Source of the DNA: Paenibacillus agri
Lineage (GTDB): Bacteria; Bacillota; Bacilli; Paenibacillales; Paenibacillaceae
Reading direction: 5' to 3'
DNA length: 47,099 bases
Assembly: GCF_013359945.1 (NCBI RefSeq)
Contig: NZ_JABWCS010000182.1
Span: 1 to 47,099 of the forward strand
The notes under the pieces are model-generated. The model searched no databases. It was not told where the DNA came from and worked only from the letters and a program-made list of their open reading frames with translations. Shown here in pieces: positions 25,647 through 33,200 of this stretch; position 1 is the first letter of the stretch; every line of letters begins with the position of its first letter. Made by a program: the position numbers and the translations under genes.

Positions 25647-25682
25647 AGACTCTCTACCCCAGTGGGCAGGGAGTCTTTTTTT
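25647..25682 (+). terminator. Terminator after the DUF438 gene
   Basis: AGACTC-TCTA-CCC / GGG-CAGG-GAGTCT, 12 pairs with one mismatch, is followed by seven T residues. Confidence 0.9.
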
Positions 25683-25736
25683 AAAATATAAATATTTATA
25701 TGTTCTACGCTACAAATTATCCTTATATTTCCCGTT

Positions 25737-25776
25737 GAAACGAATACCATCCCTTAAAGGACGGCAAAGCCGTTTC
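25737..25776 (+). other. Stem-loop in the glk upstream region
   Basis: GAAACG/CGTTTC enclose CCaTCC/GGAcGG (25737-25776), while a local hairpin ACGGC-AAA-GCCGT (25761-25773) competes with the same bases. The block GGACGGCAAAGCC recalls a c-di-GMP-I riboswitch core but the rest does not fit. The remainder of the 332-bp gap holds only the terminator before it and the glk promoter after it. Confidence 0.35.
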
Positions 25777-25846
25777 TACTTACTAATATAGAATTAATCA
25801 GTCTTACAGGAGATATATAACAAAAAGCCGGGTGTATCGCCTTTCC

Positions 25847-25875
25847 TTGACCGCAGGGAGGGCTTCTATTATAGT
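25847..25875 (+). promoter_or_regulatory. Sigma-A promoter for glk
   Basis: TTGACC and TATAGT each match five of six consensus positions and are exactly 17 nt apart. The predicted start is about 25882, giving a leader of about 40 nt before glk. Confidence 0.75.
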
Positions 25876-25923
25876 GGGTACGTAGGATTAACTATTTTAG
25901 TATAGAAAAAGGTGGCTTGTTAC

Positions 25924-26874
25924 ATGTCTGAAAATATCTACGTTGGCGTGGATTTGGGCGGAACCGCAATCAAGGTTGGAATCTGCAATGCCGAGGGGCA
26001 CCTGCTGCATACTTATGAAGGTCCGACAGGGACCCAAGAAGGCGTCGATACGGTTATCGATAATATCGTAAAGTACGTACGTCAAATCGTTGAAGACTCT
26101 CCATACACTTGGGACCAGCTTGCCGGTGTGGGAGCAGGGGTGGCCGGGTTCACAAATATCCGTGAAGGAATCATCATTCTTGCGCCGAACATAGGTTTTC
26201 GGGATGTGCCGATCCGTGCCATTCTGGAGGAGCGTTTAAACAAGCCTGTCAAAATAGACAATGATGCCAATGTGGCAGCTCTTGGCGAAGCCTGGAGCGG
26301 TGCGGGACGCGGCGTAGACAATTGTGTTTGCTATACTCTCGGAACCGGTGTCGGTGGCGGTATTATCATTAACGGTAAGATTTATCAAGGCTTCGGAGGC
26401 CTGGCTGGTGAGCTTGGACACATCTCTGTTGTGCCGGATCTGGAAGCTATTCAATGTGGCTGCGGCAAGATGGGTTGTCTGGAAACCGTTTCCTCGGCAA
26501 CGGGAATTATTCGTATGGCCAATGACGCTGTAGCACGCGGTGATCGTACTTCCCTGTCCATGGTGGAGAAAATCGCTGCTAAGGAAGTATTCGATGCGGC
26601 AAAAGCTGGCGACGAAGTTGCGATCCGTATCGTTAACCGTGCTGCCTTCTATCTGGGCAAGTCTATGGCTGCTGTAGCTGCTGTGCTTAACCCTGAGAGC
26701 TTTATTGTAGGCGGAGGCGTGTCCAAGGCCGGAGATATTCTATTTGATGAGGTTCGCCGTGTATTCGCTAAGCTGGCGCCTGAGCCGCTTCAGGGTGGCG
26801 TAAGCATTATCCCTGCCGAGCTGGGTAATGATGCTGGTATTGTTGGCGCCGCAGGCTTGCTGCTTCGCTCTTAG
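25924..26874 (+). CDS. glk: Glucokinase, ROK family
   Basis: A 316-residue ROK-family kinase that makes glucose 6-phosphate from glucose and ATP in the cytosol. ATP loop GVDLGGTAIKVGI (8-20), sugar-binding DNDANVAALGEAW (112-124), GTGVGGGIIINGKI, then ELGHISV and the ROK zinc motif CGCGKMGCLE (178-187). The zinc-binding cysteines are intact. AAAGGTGG lies 8 nt before ATG 25924. In B. subtilis glk sits elsewhere, so its place between trxB and rapZ is a local arrangement. Confidence 0.94.
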   Translation: MSENIYVGVDLGGTAIKVGICNAEGHLLHTYEGPTGTQEGVDTVIDNIVKYVRQIVEDSPYTWDQLAGVGAGVAGFTNIREGIIILAPNIGFRDVPIRAILEERLNKPVKIDNDANVAALGEAWSGAGRGVDNCVCYTLGTGVGGGIIINGKIYQGFGGLAGELGHISVVPDLEAIQCGCGKMGCLETVSSATGIIRMANDAVARGDRTSLSMVEKIAAKEVFDAAKAGDEVAIRIVNRAAFYLGKSMAAVAAVLNPESFIVGGGVSKAGDILFDEVRRVFAKLAPEPLQGGVSIIPAELGNDAGIVGAAGLLLRS

Positions 26875-26931
26875 AGTTGTTCTCGAAAGACCGCCTTTAT
26901 TCATATAATATCCGATAGGAGGGGACGCTTG

Positions 26932-27831
26932 ATGACGGAACTGGAGGAAGCTCCGACCGGAGGAGCCACCCTGATCATCATTACAGGCATGTCGGGTGCG
27001 GGCAAGACGATCGCTGTTCAGAGTCTGGAAGACTTAGGCTTCTTCTGCGTCGATAATTTGCCGCCCGTGCTGATCCCGAAGTTTGCAGAGCTGATCGAGC
27101 AGTCCAAAGGTAAAATCGCCAAGGTCGCGCTTGTCATCGATTTGCGGGGACGGGAATTTTTCACTGCCCTGTCTGAATCGCTCAGTTTTATTAAAGAACA
27201 ATTCACCATCGGCTGCGAGATTTTGTTCCTCGACGCGACCGATTCCGTACTCGTCCAGCGCTACAAGGAAAGCCGGCGCCGGCATCCGCTTGCCCCTAAG
27301 GGCATGCCGCTTGATGGTATCAAGCTGGAACGCAAAATGCTGGAAGAACTGAAGAGTTCAGCAACCCAGTACCTGGACACCAGCAGCATGAAACCGGCGC
27401 AGTTGAAGGAGAAGATTGTATCTCGTTTTTCCCACCTTGGAAAAAGCACACTCTCTGTCAATATCACATCGTTCGGCTTCAAGTACGGAATACCCATTGA
27501 TGCAGACCTCGTTTTCGATGTCCGCTTTCTGCCCAATCCGCATTATGTGGATCACCTGCGGCCTCACACAGGCCAGGATAGTGATGTCTATGAGTACGTA
27601 ATGAAATGGCCTGAAACGCAGGCGTTCCTGACCAAACTGCTCGATATGCTTCATTTTCTGATTCCCCAGTACCGCAAGGAAGGTAAATCCCAGATTATTA
27701 TTGGCATTGGCTGTACCGGAGGTAAGCATCGTTCGGTAGCGATATCGGAATATCTGGGTAAAATGCTGGGGGTCAGCGAGACGGAATCCGTCACGGTCAG
27801 TCATCGTGATTCCGAGCGTGATCGGCATTAA
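26932..27831 (+). CDS. rapZ: RapZ-type nucleotide-binding protein (YvcJ)
   Basis: A 299-residue protein of the RapZ/YvcJ family. Walker A GMSGAGKT (19-26) is near the N-terminus, and the C-terminal domain has [22 protein letters not shown] and the family motif [17 protein letters not shown]. In E. coli RapZ senses glucosamine 6-phosphate and targets a small RNA to RNase E. In B. subtilis YvcJ hydrolyses nucleotides and affects competence; the RNA role there is unproven. AGGAGGGG lies before ATG 26932. First of the conserved rapZ-yvcK-whiA trio. Confidence 0.95.
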   Translation: MTELEEAPTGGATLIIITGMSGAGKTIAVQSLEDLGFFCVDNLPPVLIPKFAELIEQSKGKIAKVALVIDLRGREFFTALSESLSFIKEQFTIGCEILFLDATDSVLVQRYKESRRRHPLAPKGMPLDGIKLERKMLEELKSSATQYLDTSSMKPAQLKEKIVSRFSHLGKSTLSVNITSFGFKYGIPIDADLVFDVRFLPNPHYVDHLRPHTGQDSDVYEYVMKWPETQAFLTKLLDMLHFLIPQYRKEGKSQIIIGIGCTGGKHRSVAISEYLGKMLGVSETESVTVSHRDSERDRH

Positions 27832-27849
27832 CGAGAGAAGGGATCAATA

Positions 27850-28857
27850 GTGGCTGAAGAACAAAGACAGCGTCCCCGAATCGTCGTGATGGGCGGCGGG
27901 ACCGGACTGTCTGTAATGCTTCGCGGTTTGAAGGAAAAGCCGCTTGATATAACGGCTATCGTTACGGTAGCCGATGATGGGGGCAGTTCCGGCATTCTGC
28001 GCAGTGAGCTGCAGATGCCTCCTCCAGGCGATATCCGCAACGTCCTCACGGCGATGGCGGATGTGGAGCCGCTGATGGCGGATATCATGCGATACCGCTT
28101 CAGCAATGGTGAGGGGCTTGCCGGGCATAGCCTCGGCAACCTGATTCTGGCGGCGCTCACCGATATCTCCGGTGACTTCGTCACCGCTGTGCGTGAGCTC
28201 AGCCGATTGTTCGCCGTACGCGGACGGGTGCTTCCGGCTGCGGGCGATGCGGTTGTGCTGCATGCCGAAATGGCGGATGGCAGCATTATCACCGGCGAAT
28301 CGAAGATTCCGGAAGCCGGTGGTGTCATCAAGCGGGTGTTCTTGGAGCCTGCCGATGTGGAACCGCTCCCCGAAGCGCTGCAGGCCATTGAAGAGGCGGA
28401 TGCAATTCTTCTTGGACCGGGCAGTCTCTACACCAGCATTCTGCCGAACCTGCTTGTGCCGAAGCTGGCGGAGGCGGTCGTGAATTCGAATGCGATCAAG
28501 ATTTTTGTCTGTAATGTCATGACACAGCCCGGAGAGACGGATAATTACACCGTGAGTGATCACCTCCAGGCGGTCTATGATCATATTGGGCTGCATCTGT
28601 TCGATTACGTCATCGTCAATGATGGCGAAATCCCAGAGCAGGTACAGAGTAAATACGCCGAGAAGGGCGCACGTCCGGTGCAGCTCGACCGGGAGGCGCT
28701 TGAAAGCAACCGCTATAAGGTGATTGCCGATAAGCTTGTACTATTTCGGACGTATTTAAGGCATGATACGGATAAGTTAAGCCATCACATTTACCAGCTT
28801 GTACAGGACTGGATGACCAGAAAACCTGTCAGTAACGGATCGGGCCCCGAGGCTTAG
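27850..28857 (+). CDS. yvcK: YvcK/GlmR gluconeogenesis factor
   Basis: A 335-residue CofD-fold protein. VMGGGTGLSVMLRGLK lies at residues 13-28, followed by ADDGGSSGILR, the SLGNLILAALTDI helix, and GPGSLYTSILPNLLVP. In B. subtilis the homolog binds UDP-GlcNAc, is needed for growth on gluconeogenic carbon sources, and stimulates GlmS to feed cell-wall synthesis. It starts with GTG at 27850 after AAGGGA, 18 nt after rapZ. Confidence 0.95.
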   Translation: MAEEQRQRPRIVVMGGGTGLSVMLRGLKEKPLDITAIVTVADDGGSSGILRSELQMPPPGDIRNVLTAMADVEPLMADIMRYRFSNGEGLAGHSLGNLILAALTDISGDFVTAVRELSRLFAVRGRVLPAAGDAVVLHAEMADGSIITGESKIPEAGGVIKRVFLEPADVEPLPEALQAIEEADAILLGPGSLYTSILPNLLVPKLAEAVVNSNAIKIFVCNVMTQPGETDNYTVSDHLQAVYDHIGLHLFDYVIVNDGEIPEQVQSKYAEKGARPVQLDREALESNRYKVIADKLVLFRTYLRHDTDKLSHHIYQLVQDWMTRKPVSNGSGPEA

Positions 28858-28921
28858 TTTCAGTTGTCTGCGGAATTTCCCGTAGCGGTAATAAAGTGAT
28901 ATCATGAAAGAGGTGAGATTC

Positions 28922-29851
28922 TTGTCTTTTGCGGCACTTACCAAAAAAGAGCTGACGATGGTGGAGAGCCAGCCCTGCTGTGAGAAAGCGGAAATGTCAG
29001 CCCTGATCCGGATGAACGGTTCGGTGCAGCTTTCAAGCAAAAAGGTGGTTCTTGACATCTCGACGGAGAACGCCGCGATTGCAAGACGGGTATATTCTTT
29101 GCTTAAGAAATATTACCAGGTCCATATCGAGCTGCTCGTGCGTAAAAAAATGCGTTTGAAGAAGAATAATGTCTATATCGTTCGAATCCCGAGCCATGTG
29201 CAGGAGATATTGAATGATTTAAGAATCGTCTCCGAGGGCTTTATTTTCACGGATGGGATTGACCATGAAATTGTCGCTAAGAATTGCTGCAAGCGGGCTT
29301 ATCTGCGCGGAGCATTCATGGCGGGCGGATCGGTCAACAACCCGGAGGGCTCCTCTTACCATCTGGAGATTGCTTCTATGTATGAGGAGCATTGCAAGGC
29401 GTTAGTGGATCTTGCGGGTGAATTTCACCTGAATGCTCGCTGCATTGAGCGAAAAAAAGGCTTCATTCTGTATATCAAGGAAGGCGAGAAAATTATCGAA
29501 TTCCTTAGCTTGATTGGGGCGCACCAGGCCTTGTTCAAATTTGAAGATGTGCGGATTATGCGCGACATGCGTAATTCCGTCAACCGGATCGTGAACTGCG
29601 AGACGGCCAATTTGAACAAAACCATCAGTGCAGCTGTGCGGCAGATTGAGAATATCAAGCTGCTGCAGCGGGAAGTTGGCCTGCAAAGCCTGCCGGATAA
29701 GCTGCGTGAAGTAGCAGAAATACGGCTGGCGCACCCGGATATCAACCTTAAAGAGGTTGGTGAGATGTTGAAGGGAACGGTCAGTAAATCGGGCGTAAAC
29801 CACCGACTGCGGAAGATTGATGAGCTGGCGGATAAGGTAAGAGGCGGCTAA
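28922..29851 (+). CDS. whiA: DNA-binding protein WhiA
   Basis: A 309-residue WhiA protein: an N-terminal LAGLIDADG-like homing-endonuclease fold without catalytic use (about 1-215, including [25 protein letters not shown]) and a C-terminal HTH (about 225-305, [39 protein letters not shown]). It controls sporulation septation in Streptomyces and affects chromosome segregation and division in B. subtilis. The TTG start at 28922 is chosen because AGAGGTGAG lies just upstream and the protein then begins with the family-typical [14 protein letters not shown] 28904 lacks an RBS. Confidence 0.95.
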   Translation: MSFAALTKKELTMVESQPCCEKAEMSALIRMNGSVQLSSKKVVLDISTENAAIARRVYSLLKKYYQVHIELLVRKKMRLKKNNVYIVRIPSHVQEILNDLRIVSEGFIFTDGIDHEIVAKNCCKRAYLRGAFMAGGSVNNPEGSSYHLEIASMYEEHCKALVDLAGEFHLNARCIERKKGFILYIKEGEKIIEFLSLIGAHQALFKFEDVRIMRDMRNSVNRIVNCETANLNKTISAAVRQIENIKLLQREVGLQSLPDKLREVAEIRLAHPDINLKEVGEMLKGTVSKSGVNHRLRKIDELADKVRGG

Positions 29852-29883
29852 GTATTTTTTTTCTAGTGTGGAATAAGTAATAA

Positions 29884-29892
29884 TGATATAAT
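29884..29892 (+). promoter_or_regulatory. Extended -10 promoter for the HPr-family gene
   Basis: TGA-TATAAT is a perfect extended -10 element. It lies in an AT-rich spacer 58 nt before the start codon, giving this gene a promoter separate from the rapZ-whiA transcript. Confidence 0.65.
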
Positions 29893-29949
29893 ATTATAAA
29901 ATTTAATGTGAAATTTTTGGGCAGATCTCAATTAGGGGGTAAGTGTTTC

Positions 29950-30219
29950 ATGACAAAGCACCCGGTAGTTGTACGGCTGAAGACGGGTCTCCATGCTCGG
30001 CCGGCAGCATTGTTCGTGCAAGAAGCCAACAAGTTTTCGTCGGAGATTTTCGTGGAAAAAGACGATAAAAAAGTAAACGCTAAGAGCATTATGGGTATCA
30101 TGAGTCTGGCGATCAGTTCCGGCACGGAGATTTATATTAGCGCAGATGGCGCTGATGCGGATCAAGCTGTAACCGCTTTGACCAGTTTGGTGAGCAAGGA
30201 AGAACTGGAGAACCAATAA
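29950..30219 (+). CDS. HPr-family phosphocarrier at the crh locus, with His15
   Basis: An 89-residue HPr-fold protein. It follows whiA, the place of crh in B. subtilis. Crh has Gln at position 15 and cannot take phosphate from PEP/Enzyme I; here the motif is GLHARPA with His15 present, so the protein can in principle do PTS phosphotransfer. The regulatory Ser46 is also present in KSIMGIMSL, making it a substrate for the HprK encoded at 4862. Its stretch ALFVQEANKFSSEIFVEKD is nevertheless Crh-like. The ATG at 29950 has AGGGGGT about 10 nt upstream. It may serve as HPr, as Crh, or as both; I left the symbol empty for that reason. Confidence 0.92.
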   Translation: MTKHPVVVRLKTGLHARPAALFVQEANKFSSEIFVEKDDKKVNAKSIMGIMSLAISSGTEIYISADGADADQAVTALTSLVSKEELENQ

Positions 30220-30251
30220 TTGTAAGGCCTTACTTTATATTCGGCAGGACC

Positions 30252-30276
30252 AAAAGCCCCTTTGTGGGCTTTTTTT
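30252..30276 (+). terminator. Terminator after the HPr-family gene
   Basis: AAAAGCCC / GGGCTTTT stem with a 6-nt loop, continuing into a T run (30270-30276). Confidence 0.88.
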
Positions 30277-30333
30277 CATATTGAAAACTATAAATTTGAA
30301 TTTATTAGACTATTGATAATGAGGTGTATAGTT

Positions 30334-30858
30334 ATGGCGAAACATGTGAGATTGGTACCGCCGGGTCCTGAGTATAAAGAGGCCTATCTGGAATTTTACC
30401 GGGAATGGGTAGATAGCGGGGAAGATATCGTTCCTTGGGTTGTAGAGAAGGATCCTAGTGATTTTGCAGCGATGTTGCACTTCCTGGAGGAGAACCGGCT
30501 AGGCCGGGGTCTACCGGAAGGCTGGGTGGCGAATTCAACATTTTGGCTGGTGACCGAGGATGGGCAAGTTGTCGGCGCTGTTAATATCAGACACACTTTA
30601 ACCGAGCGAGGGCTACTCGTGAGTGGGCATATCGGCTATGGGATCAGGCCTGCGGCCAGACGTAAGGGGTACGCTACAGAATTGCTAAAGCAGGCGCTGG
30701 TGAAGGCCCGGGAGCTCGGTATTAATAAAGTGCTGGTGCTCTGTGATACAGTGAATACAGGATCCGCGAAGACGATTGCCAATAACGGCGGCGTCGAAGA
30801 TAAGCCCTATACCGAGGGAGATGGGAATGTCATCCGTCGCTTCTGGATTGAGAGCTGA
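30334..30858 (+). CDS. GNAT family N-acetyltransferase
   Basis: A 174-residue GNAT-fold acetyltransferase. The acetyl-CoA-binding region HIGYGIRPAARRKGYATELLKQALVKA (about 100-126) has the expected R/Q-x-x-G-x-G/A pattern, and VLVLCDTVNTGSAKTIANNGGV supplies the usual last part of the fold. The substrate is unknown. ATG 30334 is chosen because GAGGTG lies 8 nt before it; upstream in-frame codons run back into the terminator of the previous gene. No neighbour suggests its role, and no terminator is seen after it. Confidence 0.85.
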   Translation: MAKHVRLVPPGPEYKEAYLEFYREWVDSGEDIVPWVVEKDPSDFAAMLHFLEENRLGRGLPEGWVANSTFWLVTEDGQVVGAVNIRHTLTERGLLVSGHIGYGIRPAARRKGYATELLKQALVKARELGINKVLVLCDTVNTGSAKTIANNGGVEDKPYTEGDGNVIRRFWIES

Positions 30859-30920
30859 GGATTAACTTGAAAAGAGTCTGGAATAATCGATAAATATTTT
30901 TGTGTTCCGATATAAAATGA

Positions 30921-30946
30921 TGCAACATTTGCCAACCCGTCCCGTC
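30921..30946 (+). promoter_or_regulatory. ECF-type sigma promoter for the SIMPL gene
   Basis: TGCAAC and CGTC are 16 nt apart, with TTT just after the -35 and TAAA after the -10. This resembles ECF promoters of Bacillales (TGaAAC-N16-CGT). It lies 46 nt before the SIMPL-domain gene. Confidence 0.55.
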
Positions 30947-30991
30947 TAAAGGGTACCAACTAATCAAGAAGACTGAAAGGGGATAGTAAAC

Positions 30992-31747
30992 ATGAATAAA
31001 TTGGCTAAATCATTTGGAACGGTAATGCTGGCAGGGAGTTTGCTCGTTGGAGGCAGTGCTTTGAGCGCTGTATTCCAGGGAACTGCCACGGCCTATGCGG
31101 ATGAGGTACAGAAGAATGTCGTGAATGTAGTCGGTAAAGGCGAATTGTCGATCAAGCCGGATATCGTCTACCTGTCCATCGCTGTAGACACTTCGGCAGC
31201 AACGGCACAGGAAGCACAGAAAACGAACGCAGCCAAGATCCAAAAAATCACTGCACTACTGAAGAACACTTGGAAGATTGCGGATAAGGACATTCAAAGT
31301 ACCCAGTTCTATGTACAGCCCAATTACACCTACAATGAAAAAGAAGGACAGCAGGTAAAAGGCTACAACGCTAATCATACTTTGGTGGTTGCCTACCGTG
31401 ATCTGGCAAAAGTAGGAGAGTTGTTGGATGCTGCTTCAGCTGCAGGCGCTAACAATATCGGCAATGCACGTTTTGCAGTAGAGGACAGCTCTGCTTTCGA
31501 AGCACAGGTTATTGAAAAAGCAATGGCTAACGCTGATGTTAAAGCTGGTGCGATTGCCAAAGCCGCTAAGCGCAGCCTGGGTCAGGTGATTAGTGTCAGC
31601 CAAAGCGATATTGGCAGCCAGCCGGTGTTCTTCGATCAAACGTTAAAGTCGATGGCCGCTTCGGCAGATGCCGCTGGCAGCACGTCCGTTCAACCGGGAG
31701 AAGTTAAAGTAACTACACAGCTTAATGTAACCTATGAATTGAAATAA
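30992..31747 (+). CDS. Secreted SIMPL-domain (DUF541) protein
   Basis: A 251-residue exported protein. The first ~36 residues form a signal peptide (Lys5... hydrophobic TVMLAGSLLVGGSALSAVF, then ATAYA before Asp37, a good signal peptidase I site). The rest is a SIMPL/DUF541 domain: VVNVVGKGELSIKPDIVYLSIAVDT at the start, GYNANHTLVVAYRDL in the middle, and QPGEVKVTTQLNVTYEL at the end. Family members lie outside the membrane and are tied to oxidative stress or envelope integrity, without a known activity. AAAGGGGA is the RBS. The upstream ECF-like promoter supports a role in envelope stress. Confidence 0.87.
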   Translation: MNKLAKSFGTVMLAGSLLVGGSALSAVFQGTATAYADEVQKNVVNVVGKGELSIKPDIVYLSIAVDTSAATAQEAQKTNAAKIQKITALLKNTWKIADKDIQSTQFYVQPNYTYNEKEGQQVKGYNANHTLVVAYRDLAKVGELLDAASAAGANNIGNARFAVEDSSAFEAQVIEKAMANADVKAGAIAKAAKRSLGQVISVSQSDIGSQPVFFDQTLKSMAASADAAGSTSVQPGEVKVTTQLNVTYELK

Positions 31748-31790
31748 ACTAGAAGTCTGGGTCTAAATGACGACAGTGTGAAATCATGAA

Positions 31791-31834
31791 GGGGCCATCT
31801 CCTGCCGCGTGAGCGGAGGGAGTGGCCTCTTTTT
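31791..31834 (+). terminator. Terminator after the SIMPL gene
   Basis: GGCCATCTCC / GGGAGTGGCC form a stem with one mismatch and a 13-nt loop that can itself pair (CCGC/GCGG), followed by C-T-C-TTTTT. Confidence 0.78.
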
Positions 31835-31967
31835 GCTGCGGATGTTCTTTAGAAAGGTAGGAATTCTCTCATTTTGTTTAATGAAATGTAATAACACTAG
31901 CTAATTAGCTGCTAATTTACTAAGGAATTGTAAAGAGAATTGTAACGACTGCATATAGCGGGTTCTC

Positions 31968-31973
31968 TATAAT
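31968..31973 (+). promoter_or_regulatory. -10 box upstream of the DUF3298 gene
   Basis: A consensus TATAAT lies 36 nt before the start codon. No good -35 is at 16-18 nt, although TTGTAA and TGTAAC occur further upstream. Confidence 0.35.
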
Positions 31974-32009
31974 TAAAGCAGTGCAAAAGACTCGGAGGGA
32001 GAAATGATA

Positions 32010-33116
32010 ATGAGTAAGATATCGATGAAAAATGGACGAAAATGGGGTGTGGGCCTGCTGGCGGCGGGGCTGCTGCTGGGTGGAGGCGTGTTGCCAGTAC
32101 ATACTAGCTTTGCTGCACCTGCCGTTAAGAATCCGAGCAAAGCGGACACAGTGGCAGTTCTGAAATGGAATGGTGCCCTTACACAGCAGACCGGAATCGT
32201 TAGAAACGGACAGGTTTTTGTACCGGTAACTTTTCTGCGCGATGTTGTGAAGCTTCCGGTAACCTACAGTCAAAAGGACAGTGCCTATACGATTGGAAAA
32301 GACAGTGCGAAGATGAAGCTGTTGGTCTCTTCGTATGGGGTGTCCATCACGGTGAATAACTTTTTCATTAACGATTATGAAGGACTAAACGTCAATAACC
32401 GGTTATATGTTCCACTGGGACTTCTGACTGATTATATGGGTTATAAAGGTGACTGGAACGCCCCGTCTGGCCGCCTGAACCTCATGGTCAGTCCGCAGAA
32501 TGCACTGAAAATTACCACGGCGAATTATGCCAAGGGTAGTGAGGATAAGGGGGCAGTCATCAACCTCGATTACCCACAGGTAAGCGGGCTAGCTAATACG
32601 GATGTACAACAGAAAATCAACGCTGCACTCAAGCAGTCGACCATGAGATTCGCAGCTAGCGCTGAAGAGGACATTGCAGGCAGAGACAAGCAGAGTCCGC
32701 CTTATTCATATGATGCAGGATATGCGGTGACCTACAATCAAAATGGTGTGCTGAGTGTGCTGCTGAATCAGTATGGTTATAGCGGAGGCGCGCATGGTAT
32801 GTCCTACCGTCAGGCCTTCACCTTCTCCTTGAAGGATGGGAAACAGCTGCTCTTGGGTGATCTGTTCGGCGCTAATCCCAATTACAAGAAAGACCTGAAT
32901 ACCAAGCTGAGCCAGCGATTCAAAGCTGATGAAAGTTATTTTGGCGGCTTCACAGGCCTGAATACGGAGCAAAGTTACTATTTGAAAGACGGTAAGGTCG
33001 TTATCTTTTTCCAACTTTATGAATACACTCCATACGCTGCCGGATTCCCTGAATTCGCCTTCACTTTCAAGGAGTTGTTACCGAATGGGGGTAGCCCGTT
33101 TTCCGCTTTAAAATAG
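32010..33116 (+). CDS. Secreted copper-amine-oxidase-N / DUF4163-DUF3298 (RsiV-like) protein
   Basis: A 368-residue exported protein. Signal peptide in the first ~35 residues (GVGLLAAGLLLGGGVLPVHTSFA). A copper-amine-oxidase N-terminal-like domain follows (about 50-160; repeats NGQVFVPVTFL and NNRLYVPLGLL), common in Paenibacillus surface proteins. The C-terminal half (about 165-365) is DUF4163 plus DUF3298, with YSGGAHGMSYRQAFTFSLKDGKQLLLGDLF. That fold occurs in RsiV, the lysozyme-binding anti-sigma factor, and in the deacetylase PdaC. No transmembrane anti-sigma part and no sigma factor gene is next to it. GGAGGGAG lies 8 nt before ATG 32010, so ATG 32004 is rejected. Confidence 0.83.
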   Translation: MSKISMKNGRKWGVGLLAAGLLLGGGVLPVHTSFAAPAVKNPSKADTVAVLKWNGALTQQTGIVRNGQVFVPVTFLRDVVKLPVTYSQKDSAYTIGKDSAKMKLLVSSYGVSITVNNFFINDYEGLNVNNRLYVPLGLLTDYMGYKGDWNAPSGRLNLMVSPQNALKITTANYAKGSEDKGAVINLDYPQVSGLANTDVQQKINAALKQSTMRFAASAEEDIAGRDKQSPPYSYDAGYAVTYNQNGVLSVLLNQYGYSGGAHGMSYRQAFTFSLKDGKQLLLGDLFGANPNYKKDLNTKLSQRFKADESYFGGFTGLNTEQSYYLKDGKVVIFFQLYEYTPYAAGFPEFAFTFKELLPNGGSPFSALK

Positions 33117-33127
33117 AGCCAAGGACA

Positions 33128-33193
33128 CCTCCCCGTTACCTATTCTATGCAAGGCTCATATGATACATAGAGGTCCAGCATAGAGCGGGGAGG
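33128..33193 (+). promoter_or_regulatory. RBS-sequestering inverted repeat before the GDSL gene
   Basis: CCTCCCCG (33128-33135) is the perfect complement of CGGGGAGG (33186-33193), which contains the ribosome binding site of the next gene. An inner pair TCTATG/CATAGA (33144-33149 / 33166-33171) adds to the structure. Only RNA that starts upstream contains both arms. Confidence 0.5.
33136..33164 (+). promoter_or_regulatory. Sigma-A promoter for the GDSL hydrolase gene
   Basis: TTACCT and TATGAT are 17 nt apart. The predicted start at about 33171 lies between the two arms of the inverted repeat described at 33128-33193. Confidence 0.5.
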
Positions 33194-33200
33194 GAGAGTT

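Noticed and set aside
25750..25775. Possible c-di-GMP (GEMM) riboswitch before glk
   Set aside because: Only one short block resembles the core; the AAACC segment and receptor stems are missing, and it lies upstream of the glk promoter.
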